A stretch of DNA of 64,000 nucleotides from Limanda limanda (GCF_963576545.1 NC_083638.1:33529041-33593040), one strand, 5' to 3'. Positions 1-11,714 are shown, counted from the stretch's first letter. Program-made: numbers and translations. The notes: generated by a model from the sequence alone, not told the origin.

Positions 1-94
1 TGGGTAGTTTAAAGAGCTTGCTGCTGTGTTTTTTGGCAACTGTCATGTTGCAGGATGGAAGGGTGGGGGTGTTTGTTTTCAGGGTTGCAACGTC

Positions 95-320
95 TATGGT
101 TCGTATTGACATTCACACACACATTCATACAGTGCATCTATTAGTAGCACTGTGTTGATCTATGAGGGGCAAATCGGGGTTCGGCAACTTGCCCGAGGAC
201 ACTTCGGCATGCAGATGGGGAAGACTGAGGAGCGAACTGCCAAACTTCAGGTTGAAGGACGACCACTCTACTCCTCAGCCACCTTAAATACATTCTATGA
301 CAATATGTTTACTCGGATAC
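95..320 (+). repeat. Dispersed fish repeat, copy 1
   Basis: This stretch has an ordered set of motifs that recurs twice more here (38988-39155 and 49236-49420): a CA-rich CATTCACACACACATTCATA block, then GGGGTTCGGCAACTTGCCC, then GAGGACACTTCGG, then a GAACTGCC motif. The last part resembles a tRNA-type B box only weakly. I recognise the pattern as a common interspersed repeat of teleost genomes but cannot name the family. It has no coding content. Confidence 0.6.
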
Positions 321-334
321 TCTACCATTACTGA

Positions 335-652
335 CAATAATCCAAAACTTCATTTACCTTCCACTATGCTACTAACTGTTTATTCTAATCAAAGCTGAAA
401 ATACCCTTATCTTGTTCTTCATTACACGTGGCATCTATTGCACGTCTGTCCGTCCTGGGAGAGGGATCCCTCACATGTGGCTCTCTCTGAGGTATCTATG
501 TTCTTTTTACCCTGTTAAAATGTTGTTTTTTTTGTAGTTTTTCCTTACTCCTGTTGACGGTTAAGGACAGAGGATGTCACACCTTGTTAAAGCGCTGTAA
601 GATAAAAATTGTGATTTGTGAATATGGACTATACAGAAAAAATTTGATTGAC
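335..652 (+). mobile_element. L2/Maui-like LINE, 3' untranslated tail
   Basis: This is the 3' end of an L2-like LINE on the plus strand. Its text (a CATCTATTGCACGTCTGTCC block, a pyrimidine-rich TTTTTCCTTACTCCTGTTGA block and the terminal AATATGGACTATACA...TTTGATTGA) is the reverse complement of 2247-2480, where the tail of a minus-strand copy lies. No reverse transcriptase remains on this side. It abuts the L1-clade relic that starts near 704. Confidence 0.7.
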
Positions 653-711
653 ATATGTCGGGAGTTCTGTTATTGCCTCTGTTTAGCGTTCTACATTTTC
701 AGTTAAGGAGA

Positions 712-1112
712 ATGGTTAGCCTCCTAAATTATTTAAGCTGGAACGTCAAGGGTTTAAACCAACCCATTGAGAGAAGGAAAGTGCTCTCCCAATTAAAGCA
801 ATTCAAAGTTTCGATTGCCTTTTTACAAGAAACTCATATTCATGCCTCGAACAACTCGCGTCTCAGGTCGCGTTGGGTCGGGCAGCATTTTCACTCAACC
901 TTTCAGGTCAATGCTAGGGGTTCTCAATCCTCATAAACCAAAATGCTACCTTTGAACATCACAGTGTGATATCGGACATACATGGTCATTTTGTTGTTGT
1001 CTCAGGGACACTGTATAATACAAGAATGGTGCTTGCTTATGTGTACACCCCAAATGCAGATGATGTGTGCTTCTTTAAATGCTTCTCCTCTTCATTGTCT
1101 GATCTGAGTTTA
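712..1112 (+). pseudogene. L1-clade ORF2 endonuclease fragment
   Basis: The translation opens with LSWNVKGLNQP and continues with AFLQETHI and RWVGQHFHSTF, matching the start of the APE-type endonuclease in the LINE at 45185 (SWNVRGMNGP, AFLQETHL, WIGQVYHSTF). A frame change near 930 shifts the match to a second frame that gives FVVVSGTLYNT and AYVYTPN. In L1 elements this domain nicks target DNA to prime reverse transcription. The fragment ends where a short TIR element inserts at 1113. It cannot make a protein. Confidence 0.8.
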
Positions 1113-1491
1113 CAGTCCAGGCAAAGTAACTCATTTTGGAGCCAAAAATCGAACTAATTGTAAAATATTTTTTTTCAGCATAGATAATTTCTATGAGGTG
1201 TCATATTCAAATTCATTTTCAAAGAAAATTGTTACACAAAAATGTTACTTTTCATGGGTTCTTTCATTGTGTAAAGTTTCATTTTGATAGGAGTAAAGGG
1301 AAAAAATTGCCCCATTGGGGTGTATTGTTGCTGGCCTTATTGGCACACTCAGATTGATGAGAATTTAACATATTTCCTCAACTAGGATTTCTTACGACTT
1401 TTAGTTTGTTGTTCTGGACACAGAAATGATCTATACTGAAAAATTATTATTTTATAATTAGTCTGTCGTAAAACCCTACTTTGCCTGGACT
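1113..1491. mobile_element. Short TIR element (mariner-like MITE?) in the L1 relic
   Basis: About 380 bp of non-coding sequence interrupts the L1 match between SDLSLQ and the GGDLNC motif. The ends are inverted copies of AGTCCAGGCAAAGTA, perfect over 15 bases. On the left the repeat is preceded by TA and a C, giving TA-CAGTCC as in Tc1/mariner ends. The right boundary is less clean, so the target duplication is uncertain. It is non-autonomous. Confidence 0.6.
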
Positions 1492-2246
1492 ATTATACTG
1501 GGTGGGGATCTTAATTGCTGGTTGGATAGTGCTAGATCATTCATTGCCTAACCCTGGAACTCTGAGTAAATCTGCCTCACTTAATCAGTCCTTCCTACCC
1601 ATTAATGGTATTTATGACGTGTAGCACGTGCCTGTTGTCATGGTGCACTGGTTGTTAGGCGACGTCATGCGCCCCCATATTTAAGGAAGCTGCCGTGCAT
1701 GGCTCTCCCTCCTTCCATTTCCGCTCGTCTCCTGTGGTGGAGTCTTTTGTTTGGCATGGACGAAGTAGTCTCGTTACCGTGGCGGAGTTGGCGTTTGGTC
1801 ATTGTGTGTGTATCGGTGACACATGCCGTACTTGTTGCAGTATGGCTGACCGCTGGCATGGGATTGTTCAGCCAGGGACTTTCGGGCACAGTTGCAGGTC
1901 TGCTTGGTGGGTAACGTTGTCTGTCTATCTCTCTGGCCTATTTTATCCCAGCTGATAATTAATGTGCATGTTGTTCTACGGCTTGATTCAGCTCCAGCCG
2001 TGGAGACTCTCAACCTCTGGGTTGCTGTGTGGCTGTCCATTTCTCCCGAAATTGTGTATTTGTCATTTTATTTAGAACATTTGTTTATTCGCCTTTCTAG
2101 AGGCCCTGGTCCTTCATCTGCCGTCATTGGCCACCACGCTTCAGATGGCCCTGCTGTTCTGGCTTCTATCGCACTGTTCTGCTTCTAAGGCACTGTTGTG
2201 GCTTCTATGGAAGTGTTCTTGGTGTCAAAGAAACTGTCCTGGCTTT

Positions 2247-3745
2247 TCAATCAATCAATCAATCAAACTGTATTTGTATATCCCATATTCACAAATCACA
2301 ATTTGTCTCATAGGGCTTTAACATGGTTTGACATCCTCTGTACTTAACCCTCAGCAAGAGTAAGGAAAAACTACTAAAAACCCTTTTAACAGGTAAAAAT
2401 ACGTAGAAACCTCAGAAAAGGGCCACATGTGAGGATCCGTCTCCCAGGACCGGCAGAAGTGCAATAGATGTCAAGTGTAGGAAAACATCATTGGGATTAA
2501 AGTTTTTAGCAGCATCGATGAGGGTAAACATTTTGAAGGATAACTTCAATACTATATGTCAAGCAGTCCTGCTGCAATCTCCGGTCAGCAGCCAGCAAGA
2601 TCACGATCCAGCATCAAGATCCACTATAGTACATTGTCCACCATCGCCAGTTAGGATCCATCATCAGCCGCCGCCTCGTCTTCGTCCGCCAACATCCGAT
2701 GCCAACGCGACAAAGGATCCTCCATTACCACTACGATCAGCCCGCACGATATAGATTCCGCCAAACTGGATCCACCATTGGGACTTCTGATGCGCGATCC
2801 ACAAATCTTAATCCATGGTGCGGACACACATGTGGCCCTGCATCTGCGGGCGATAAGGCACAGGAACTCCGGGGAAGGGGTCAAGTTAGTAACATGTACT
2901 GATGAGATAAGAATTACTTTGATGTGATAAGGATGGAGAAGAGGAAGGAGAAGCTGGAAAGCGAAGCTCCATGTGTCATAAATTCCCTTTGCGCCTTAGG
3001 GGTTTTTGCAATGTAATCAATGATATAATGATACAGGCCGAACTTGAGGGTACACTGAGGCTCAAGGTAAATCTGACTGGCTACTGGTTTGTATGGTAGT
3101 ACGATGAAAACCATGTGGCCCACTCAGTAGATCAGACCTCAATACCTCTATGCCTTTTTAAACTAAACGGTTCCTATTTTGGAACATAGGACAGGTTACT
3201 TTCTGCCGCACTAATTAGCTCTAACTATAAGCTTTTTCAAAAAGGAAGGTTTTAAGCCTACTCTTACAAGAAACAGATCGTGTCTGCTTCCCGAACTGAA
3301 AGTGAGAGATTATTCCACAGGAGTGGGGCTTGATGGCTGAAAGCTCTGGCTCCTACTCTACTTTTAGAGACTTTAGGGACGACAAGTAAACCTGAATTCT
3401 GGGATCGGAGTGCTCTAGTGGGTTGATAAGGTACTAACAGCTCTTTAAGGTAAAAAGGCGGCATATTATAAAGGGCCTTGAGGGTGAGGAGGATACTTTT
3501 AAATTCTATTCTACATTTAAGCGGAAGCCAGTGTAGCGATGCTAATACTGGAGAAATGTGCTCTCTTTTCTTGGTTCTCGTCAGGACACGTGCTGCGGCA
3601 TTTTGGACCAGCTGCAGAGTCTTTAACAACTTACTGCTGGAGCCTGATAATAATGAATTACAAAAGTCCAGTCTGTAACAGATGTAACCGATGTAACAAA
3701 GGCGTGCACTCGTTTTTCTGCATCTTTTAAGGACATGTTCTCTCT
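2247..3745 (-). mobile_element. L2/Maui-like LINE, 3' part
   Basis: Read on the minus strand, this copy has the C-terminal part of the reverse-transcriptase polyprotein followed by a long 3' UTR and a terminal (TTGA)n repeat, seen on the plus strand as TCAATCAATC at 2247-2266. The coding part (about 3264-3720) reads RLDFCNSLLSG, LQLVQNAAARVLTRT, ISPVLASLHWLPL and PLLWNNLSLSVREADTI, the typical end of L2-type LINE proteins in fish. The catalytic core is absent. It is a 5'-truncated, dead copy. Confidence 0.8.
3264..3720 (-). pseudogene. L2-like LINE reverse transcriptase, C-terminal fragment
   Basis: This minus-strand frame encodes the C-terminal thumb-like region of an L2/Maui-type LINE polyprotein. 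Motifs in order are RLDFCNSLLSGSS, TLQLVQNAAARVL, HISPVLASLHWLPL, VPYQPTRALRSQNSG and ARAFSHQAPLLWNNL. The same series recurs at 57524-57880 (minus strand) and in decayed form at 41580-42040. The YADD catalytic motif would lie upstream and is missing, so the fragment is inactive. Confidence 0.8.
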
Positions 3746-4164
3746 CTTTTTGACTGTGGCTCTCTATGCTCAATTTGTTGTTTTGTATGTTTGTTAGTTT
3801 TAACCAGCAGTTGATTCAACACTTCTGTTTTTTAGACATGTTATGAGCTGGAAGCACCGACCCAATCCCTGGTGGTTGCTTTTCTTCATGACCCGTTTTG
3901 TTGGTTTGCAGTGTCACGGAATTATTAATCCTTCCCTTTTACATTTGTTTTTTGTCGCTGTGGTAAGTCCTAGCCCTGCCCTTTTTTTCTGGTCCAAAGT
4001 GTTTAATGTTAATTTGTGGTCTGTTGATTGTCTGATTTATTTTGCTTTTTGTTGATTTATGCGTTTGAGTTGAATAAAAGTTTATAAGAGTAAAACATGT
4101 CTCTTGCCATGTCATATAAACAAACCTGTGCTGTTGAACACAGGTGGCGTTGTTGCAATCCCAC

Positions 4165-4703
4165 ATTTCCCCTGCTTCCCTCACGCTACAAAATGAAGGA
4201 AATAGATGCTCATGCTAAATCCCCAGAGGTATGCAAAAAGCGAGTTGAATTACAAACCAAATTTGACCTCTTCTCGACACATCCAATTTAACGCCAGCTT
4301 CTGAGGAGCGAGGGTTTATTTTACGTTTATTGTAAAAATCTGGTACGCTGTTGGCTAATCAGCTGAGAGGTATTAAGGCAAAACAGTTCAGCACAAAAAT
4401 TGCAAGGGAGGATGGAAGCATCTTCTCTGACCACACCGAAATTACACTGACACATTCAGGAATTTCTACTCCAGACTTTCCTCCTCTGAATTCCACAATG
4501 ATAACAATTTGATGGAGGATTTCTTAAACCAACTCAACAGTCCCATGCTGTCTTCTGACAAACAAAAACTAGACTAGATGCACCTATACCACAATTTGAA
4601 ATAGCTGCAGCCATCTCTTCATTGCAATCTGGAAAATTCCTGGGATCCGATGGATTTTCTGTAGAAGTACTTAAATTATTTTCTTCCCTGATTTCCTGTG
4701 CGT
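4165..4703 (+). pseudogene. L1-clade ORF2 middle fragment
   Basis: Broken plus-strand frames match the region of the L1 at 43438-49220 just before the reverse transcriptase. KKRVELQTKFDLFST corresponds to KEKLNLKAKYDLLST there. Near 4622, SLQSGKFLGSDGFSVEVLKLF corresponds to DMQSGKAPGPDGFPVEFYKKF. The match ends exactly where copia LTR sequence begins. Several stops lie between the two segments. Confidence 0.75.
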
Positions 4704-4780
4704 ACATGTATTTCCCCTCTATTATGTTCGTTAAGGTAAAAGGAAGTGTTCACTTTGACCCCTTACCTTCGACCACGGGT

Positions 4781-7700
4781 CGCGCGTCAGGCACATCAAA
4801 CGGAATACAAGAGAACCAGGATGTAGTGTTCTTCACGGAGCAAAGACGGCACCCAAAGGGCAAATGGAATAACGTCACGTCACAGAGCGCACAACAAAGA
4901 CAGCTGTTACCTGGCACCAACCCGCTGGATAAATTCGGTAAGAGATCGAGATGCGCTATTTGTCAGAGCACATTTCATTGGGCTAAAGACTGTCCGCACA
5001 GAAAGAATGAAGACGTAAGAATAACTGAAGATGTTGAAGAATGTAACATCACACTGTTTACTGAAGCCTTGTCTGACTCAGAAATCTTTCTGGCCGAATC
5101 ACTGGGGTCAGCCATAATTGACACTGCTTGTACTCGTACAGTGTGTGGTGAGAAATGCTTAGAAAACTACATGAAGGAACTCAGCCAAGACGGAGTTAAT
5201 CAGATGTTGAAAACAGAAATACTTAGCTGCAGACCATTTCGATTTGGAAATGGAAGTGTAGTGTATTCCACCAGGAAGGTGAAACTACCTGCTAAAAAAG
5301 GACAGCCTTAATGCTGTGTTGAAGCTGAAGTGGTTCCAGTTGATATTCCACTTTTGCTGAGCAAAACATCCCTTAAAAGGGCTGGAACAGTTTTGGACAT
5401 GAAAAATGACAGCGCTGTGGTGTTCAAACAGCCTGTACCTCTTGAGTTCACCAGTTCCGGCCACTACTGTGTGGACATCAGAGACAATGACACTGAGAAG
5501 CTTAAAACTGAAGAGGATGTTCTTATAGTCACAGAAAAGATGTCCACAGATGAGAAACACAAAGTTCTCCTGAAACTTCACAAGCAGTTTGGCCACGCAT
5601 CCGTAGATCGGCTACAGAGGCTCATCCAAAGCTCTGGAAATAAAGACAAAGAATGTGTCACCATTTTGCAACATATAGTACACAACTGTCACATATGCCG
5701 AAGGTACAGCAAGACCAAGCCTAAGCCCTAGACTGGGCCCTTATGGCTAAGAACAGTATGCTCAATGTTCATGGCTACAGCCCACATCAACTTGTATTTG
5801 GCCAGAATCCTAACTAACTAAATCCCACTTCTGTATTGGTTGATAAGCTACCTGCTCTAGAGGGCACCACTAAAAGTGCTAGGGTAGGAGAACACATATC
5901 AGCATAACATGCTTTCAGGAAGGCATTCATAGAAGCTGAATGTTCAGAGAGGATAAGGAGGGCCCTGCGCAAGCAACTTAGACCCACAGATGATAAGTAT
6001 GAGACAAGTGAAAAAGTATACTACACAGAGTGGAAGGGACCAGGGGTGGTTATTGGTCAGGATGGAGTTGTAGTATTTGTAAGACACGGGGGAATTCTTG
6101 CTAGAGTACATCACTCTAGACTTTGTAAGGTGAACACACAGAATGTGGATAAGCAAATCGTAAAAGATGTTCTTTACAGGAAAGCAGAAAATTAGAAAAC
6201 TATTTCAAACAATGCAGCAGATTGTTCAGATAGTGAACAGAATACAGGCACAGACAACACCAGTGACAGAGAAGTGTTGCATTCATCCATGACACAGACA
6301 AATGTGACACGAGCTGAGACAGAGCCAAATGTATGTGCTAACCCTGTTTCTTCTACAGGTATACAGTTAAAAAGTGGTCATACTGTTACATTTGTAAACA
6401 GAGATGATGGTCTTCAAAATTAAGACAGAGTTTTAGGCAGAGCAGGCAAAGTCACAGGAAAGAACAAAAACTGGTATAACCTGCAACATCTTGAACCTGA
6501 CGGCAGTGATGGGCAAAAGGAATCAGTTGACATGTCACGTGTTAGCCTTAACATTGAACCAGAAAACGTAGATGCTGATGTACCTATAACCAAAGACATC
6601 TCATTTAGTGAAGCCAAACTGGAAGAAATAAAGAATTTGCAAAATAATGATGTTTTTGAGGAGGTTGAAGATGAAGGTCAAAAATGTGTCTCCACCAGAT
6701 GGGTCTGTAGTCTAAAAGAAACCTCCATAGGTATTGTGCCTAAAGCACGACTTGTAGCCAGAGGTTTTGAAGAGGCTAATCATGAGTTACAGAAAGATTC
6801 TCCAACCTGTGCTTCAGAATCACTTAGACTACTGTTAGCAGTAATCTGTCAAAATCAGTGGCAAATCCATTCTATGGACATCAAATCTGCATTTCTGCAG
6901 GGAATGGAATTGTCCAGGGATATATATATCCGTCCCCCACCTGAAGCAGGCAGTGATGGTATCCTATGGAAACTAAAGAAATGTGTATATGGTCTTGCAG
7001 ATGCGTCACTATATTGGTAAAACAAAGTGAAAGAAATCATGATGAGTACAGGTTGTAAAATGCCAAAGGTCGATCCAGCAGTCTTTTATTGGTTAGATGA
7101 GTAGTTTAAGGTTATTGGAGTACTTGCATGTCATGTTGATGATTTTCTTTGGGCAGGCTCACAAAACGTTTCATCAGATGTGATTCCTCCACTAAAGTCT
7201 GCTTTCAATGTTGGACGTGAGGAGCATGACCATTTCTGCTATGTAAGGATGGATTTTGCAGCTGGTGAGGGTGTAATTCAGGTACATCAGCACAGTTACA
7301 TTGATCATCTACAACAGCTCCATTTGCTAGCAGCACGTGCCATCCAAAGGGACGGCCCCTTAATGACACTGAAAAGGAACAGCTAAGGTAAAAAATAGGG
7401 CAGATACTGTGGGTTATAAAGCAGACCAGACCAGTTGTCATGTTTGACCCCTGTAGTTTGGCAACTGATATAAAAAATGCCACTGTACAGTCTCTCCATG
7501 ATGTGAATAAAGTTGTCCGTAAGCTTAAGGCAGAAAAGGTGACTCTTAGGTCTCAGCATTTGGGTGACAGTAATGCTTTGAACCTAATGGTCTTAAGTCA
7601 TGCTTCCCTTGGCAACCTTTCAGATGGAGGTACACAGGGGGGGACTTTAATTACCCTATTGGAAGAAAGAGGGAAGTTTTCCCCTCTCTTTTGGCAATCA

Positions 7701-8013
7701 AAGAGAATCAGACGTGTGGTGCGGAGCACTCTTGCAGGAGAAACCCTTTCTATGTCAGATTTCCATCTGACAATGCTATCTTCCAACCCTGTTTTCAGAG
7801 CTCACCACTGGAGATACTGGACTAAATGCTCTTCCATTAATCTGTGTGACTGATAATCATTTTCTTTTTGATGCACTAAAATCTACAAAACAAGTTGCAG
7901 AGAAGAGACTCAGATTGGAAATTAGCAGTATTAAGGAGCTCATACAAAGCAACAGAATCAAAGAGGTTCTCTGGTCAGATACAAAAGCTCAACTCGCTGA
8001 CTGGTGCTCTTGA
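4781..8013 (+). pseudogene. Copia gag-pol remnant
   Basis: Domains in order: a CCHC zinc knuckle (CAICQSTFHWAKDC, near 4950) of Gag; an aspartic protease segment with IIDTACTRTVCG (near 5115); the HHCC zinc domain of integrase (LHKQFGHAS...CHICRRYSKTKPKP, to 5731); reverse transcriptase (KARLVARGFEE, MDIKSAFLQG, IRPPPEA, LWKLKKCVYGL to 7020; then a piece with ACHVDDF near 7130); and RNase H (RSTLAGETLSMSD near 7720; TDNHFLFDALKSTKQ near 7850). Most of the integrase DDE core is deleted between about 5731 and 5760. Stops follow KKGQP, SLYW and LDE. The VDD motif survives but the frame does not. Ty1/copia elements are uncommon in vertebrates compared with Gypsy types. Confidence 0.85.
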
Positions 8014-8261
8014 AAGCACTTAGTGAGGGGTTGTGGAGTTTGTGATGAAATCTTGTTTACATGTACAAAATGTAAGCACTTTGTATTGAAGTTCTGTACT
8101 TTGTTGTTTTGAATATATTTTGCCAATTGCACTCTTAATGTTCAGAATGTCACTCAGGTATTATGTTTATTATATCTTGATGATTTTGTTATGTAAATTC
8201 TGGAATGTCTAAAAGTCATCTTTTTTTTTTTTTTTTTGTAGAAAAGACAGGGAGATTGTTA

Positions 8262-8500
8262 TGATGTATTTCCCCTCTATTTTGTTCGTTAAGGTAAAAG
8301 GAAGTGTTCCTTTTGACCCCTTACCTTCGACCATGGGTATCGCGGGGGTTTGTGGGAGTTCCTGGGCGGTACATGTGTTGGCAGTGTCCATGTATTGAGT
8401 TTGACGAATAAACGGTGAATATAATAAACGTTGTGTTTATTACGAGTAACACCACCAACTAAGTTTAGTTCTGTCAGATTAAGGTGAACTTTCACCATCA
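8262..8500 (+). repeat. Copia 3' LTR
   Basis: The LTR begins with TGATGTATTTCC directly after a purine-rich tract (GAAAAGACAGGGAGA, 8241-8255), which serves as the polypurine tract for plus-strand priming. It contains an AATAAA-type signal near 8407. The right boundary is placed near 8500, where L1-relic homology resumes shortly after, and is uncertain by 10-15 bases. Confidence 0.75.
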
Positions 8501-8510
8501 TTATACAAAA

Positions 8511-9512
8511 CAAGTATCACTCTCATTGCAAAGAAAGGCAAAGAACCAAGGAAGTGCTCCTCTTATAGGACAGGATGCCAAGATGTTGGCTAAAGTTTTG
8601 GAGAACGTAATACCATTTATTTTATCAGAAGATCAAACTGGCTTTGTCAAAAACCACTGCTCATACTTAAATACACACCACCTGTTTGATATTATTTACT
8701 CAACCTATGTCAATACTCAATCAATTCAGACAGTTTTCAGGATATAAACTAAATCTGCAAAAAAGTGAACGTTTCCCTATGAATGATGAGGCTCTCGTGT
8801 TGATGTACACCACCCTTCCCTTTAAGATAGCGGAGAATGGCTTTAATTACTTTGGCATTACGGTTACAAGAAAAACTATTTTTCATGAGGAAGGTTATCA
8901 CATGTTTTAAGGATCTTTTTCTTAATAACAGATTTGGTACATTCAAGCAACTATGGAGAAAAATGCAGTCTTCCGAACACTAACTTCTTCAGATATCTGC
9001 AGACCAGACATTTCCTCGACTCCAGGATGCCAACTTTTCCCAAGGCACCTGAATCGACCGCTGCTGAGGTGTTGCTTAGGTTACAATCATTGCGCAAAGG
9101 TCTCATTTCAATTACATATGACAAGCTGACAAATATAATAAGTGCTCCTTTTCAACAAAATTAAACCCGCCTGGGAGCAGGTACCTCAATTCCTCAATAT
9201 CAGACGTATGGGACACAATCCTGAAATGGGTTAATTCAACATCCCTCTGTACCCGTCACTGTCTACTAAAGTCTAAGGTGGTGCAACGGGCCCACATGTC
9301 CAAAGCCAAATTGTCTCGTTTCTACCCTGATGTGAACTCCTACTGTGAAAGATTTAAAGCAGGCGAGGCCTCCCTTGTACACATGTTCTGGACTTGTCCT
9401 AGCCTAGGAAATATTTGAGGGACCTTTTTCAAACTCTGTCCCTAATCACCCTAGAGGTCGACACACGTCTGACAAAAATCAAGGCTAGCACATTGACCTT
9501 TGGCCAGCTGGC
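8511..9512 (+). pseudogene. L1-clade ORF2 reverse-transcriptase and C-terminal fragments
   Basis: Plus-strand pieces continue the L1 relic after the copia insertion. DAKMLAKVLENVIPFILSED and QTGFVKNHCSYLNTHHLFDI match DVKILSKILASRI...DQTGFVRGRHSFINIRRLL of the LINE at 46755. SGYKLNLQKSERFPMNDEA matches SGYRINYSKSVCFPINDKA. The LQTRHFLDS and SKAKLSRFYPDVNSYCERFK...LVHMFWTC segments match its C-terminus. The catalytic YADD stretch is deleted near 8730, and another deletion falls near 8920. The piece ends at the TIR element at 9516. Confidence 0.8.
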
Positions 9513-9515
9513 CAG

Positions 9516-10616
9516 GGGCCTCATTTATAACCGTTGCGTACGCACAAAACGGGCCTGAAACGTGCGTACGCCACTTCTCACGCCAACGTTGGGATTTATA
9601 AAAACAAACTTGACGGGAAAATGTGCGTATTTCTACGCAAACTTAGACCCACCCTTACGAGCGTTTTGGGGAGACGGGAAAACGGCGACACAGACGTGAG
9701 GTGGTGAACTGCAGCAGATTATTGATCCAATTCATCATTTACATTAAAACCAACAGTTTTTCTCGCGGGACGTATCTGCTCCACACGAGCCTTTTAATTA
9801 AAAAAATATAAAACAACTTTAAGCAAATAAGGTTCAGATTCGATTTAACGGCAGAGTTACGGAGCCGAGTCATTAATAGGGTTTAATAATATCTTCTAAC
9901 ACTGTGCGTGTATCATCAGATCGCTGCAGTGAACGGGACTGTGCCACAGAGCGCACTGGAGATTACTTATAAGAAATTAAGAAACTTTCCTAATAATATC
10001 CCAGAAGAGGTGAGGATCCACTGATGTGAGGGAATCGGTCCGATACTTTAAATAAATAAATACTGCCGTGACAGTGGAGCGGGGTTCTGCTCGATGTGTG
10101 CATGTGACTGGAACAACGAGGAGGAAGCGAGGGTTCAGTGATCTCTGATCTCACACATTGTATTATCCACAGCAGCAGCGGCAGAGTATCTGTGTATTTT
10201 CTTTAATAGTGACATCGCTGCTGTCCCATAAAGTCGCTCTTCACCTCCACCTCACTAACAAACACCTTGATGTCAGTGTCAGAAAGTTTCACTTCCTCTT
10301 CACATCGCTTGATGTGGTGACTCCGTCAGGACTCACGGGTCCTAACCCATTGGTCAGCAGCATCATTTAATATTCACGCTGTGCTTTGCGTTGACCATTT
10401 ATGGTTGAAAGTGGGCGTGTGGAGGGCGGATTTGGAGGCAGATCCACGTACGAACGTTTCCAAGTGGACTGTGATTTTTAAAGCGAACATTGCGTTCAGG
10501 TGTACGTGCGCACGGTTTTATAAATCGGAATTATCTTTTGCGTACGCCATTTCCGGATTTTGTACGTACGTACACTTTTAGTATGAATCCTACGCTCTCT
10601 TTTATAAATGAGGCCC
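9516..10616. mobile_element. 1.1-kb non-autonomous TIR element with GCGTACGC subterminal sites
   Basis: The ends are inverted GGGCCTCATTTATAA repeats, flanked on both sides by a direct CAG (9513-9515 and 10617-10619), so a 3-bp target duplication is likely. A 3-bp duplication is seen in PIF/Harbinger transposons, but I cannot assign a superfamily securely. Perfect palindromes lie close to both ends: GCGTACGC at 9536-9543, 9564-9571 and 10540-10547, GTGCGCAC at 10506-10513, and GTACGTACGTAC at 10562-10573. No transposase frame is visible. A reverse-oriented partial copy lies at 58626-59031. It splits the L1 relic. Confidence 0.8.
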
Positions 10617-10687
10617 CAGGTGTGACATACTTCTTAGCTGGAGGGACGCTGCCCTGCCCTACCCTCAGTGGGTGAGGGACATCATGG

Positions 10688-11706
10688 CAGGGGCGTTTCT
10701 AGGATTGAAAGAAAGGGGGGGCTTAGCCCCTAAGGATGTTGAATGTTTGCGCGCGCAGCGCGCGCCAATTTTTTTCAGCTCATTTGGGGCTGCGGATATC
10801 CATTGTTTCAGACAGTTCATAGATTGGTTCAATCAGAAAGAGTGTGATTTTTCTCTGTATCTTTGCTTGCATTCATTCAGTATAAGATAACAGAAGAGAC
10901 AGAATTTCAGGGTCATTGTTAAATTTGACAACACAAATATGAATTTTTCTGAGATAGAGAGAAATAATTTTCCTGCTTGTTAAGGAAAGACGGATATACT
11001 AGTTTTGACTAGCATTAACTGATTATAAACATCAACATTCTATAGGCACTGATATTATTGTTTTAAAATACTAGAGATAGATATTGATGCAAAGAATAGA
11101 GAGCTGTCGATAGTTATTTCTTACATTTCAAATTTGCTCGTTCACACTCTTGCTCACTGGAGAAATTTTCTAACAAAATAGCTAGCTAGCTAGCTTAGTG
11201 TTAACATAGCTCATTACAATATTCCCTTTCATTTGCCTCAAGTAAACCTAAATTCAAGCAGGTAACAAACGTTAGAAACTACAGATAGCCACATTCTGTA
11301 ACCACCTGTACTTACAATTTCACTCCGTGCATCATTTACTATGAGCTAAACTCCTTGGCTGTAATCCTGCTGCCTTGATGAGAGACGTTACTTGACAGAG
11401 TGAGAAAGCCAGCGCAGCAGCGATACAGACTCCCCAAGGTCCTAGTGCCCGGTCTTTTATTGTTAAGTATGATGAGAGGCTATTGGATTGTAATTTGAAG
11501 GGGGAGAAAACATACAAACCAGAAACGCACTCACATATGTAGCATGTTAGTGTTATAAATAACTTGTCCATGTGTAAAACAATAGTTTATTTAAAAAAAA
11601 AAAATTATTATTATTTTTTTTTTAAATCCCAATAATTATTTGGGGGGGCTGAACAACATTTTAGGGGGGCTTCAGCCCCCCTAAAACAGGCCTAACGACG
11701 CCCCTG
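10688..11706. mobile_element. Non-autonomous hAT element with perfect 8-bp TSD
   Basis: The element starts CAGGGGCGTTTCTAGG and ends in the inverted form of CAGGGGCGTCGTTAGG. It is flanked by a perfect 8-bp duplication, CATCATGG, at 10680-10687 and 11707-11714. CAGGGG ends with an 8-bp duplication are diagnostic of hAT transposons. The ends carry long G-rich/C-rich runs. No transposase frame is present, so it needed a partner enzyme. It interrupts the L1 relic between codons for WVRDIM and VCLQLEK. Confidence 0.9.
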
Positions 11707-11714
11707 CATCATGG

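Larger units (their letters stand above)
1625..4160 (+). other. Unidentified insertion, possibly LTR-derived, split by an L2 LINE
   Basis: L1 homology stops near 1620 and resumes near 4165. The outer parts (1625-2240 and 3750-4160) belong to neither the L1 nor the L2 LINE. The left part has a TATA-like CATATTTAAGG near 1676 and the right part an AATAAA near 4073, an arrangement seen in solo LTRs. I found no clear TG...CA ends or target duplication. Short open frames here (such as 1699-1914 and 1892-2188) have no recognisable domains. Confidence 0.35.
4704..8500 (+). mobile_element. Ty1/copia LTR retrotransposon, degenerate
   Basis: About 77 bases at 4704-4780 are repeated at 8262-8340 with few differences (shared ATGTATTTCCCCTCTATT and CCTTACCTTCGACCA blocks). 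They are the start of the 5' and 3' LTRs. The 5' LTR is cut off and joined directly to internal sequence, so its promoter-distal part and the primer-binding site are lost. Between lie pieces of gag zinc knuckle, protease, integrase, reverse transcriptase and RNase H, with the integrase before the reverse transcriptase. That order defines the copia type. Stops and deletions make it inactive. It sits inside the L1 relic. Confidence 0.85.

Noticed and set aside
1665..2188. Overlapping 71-98-codon frames on both strands
   Set aside because: Frames on both strands cover the same bases with no motif; they lie in the unidentified insert and are probably chance.
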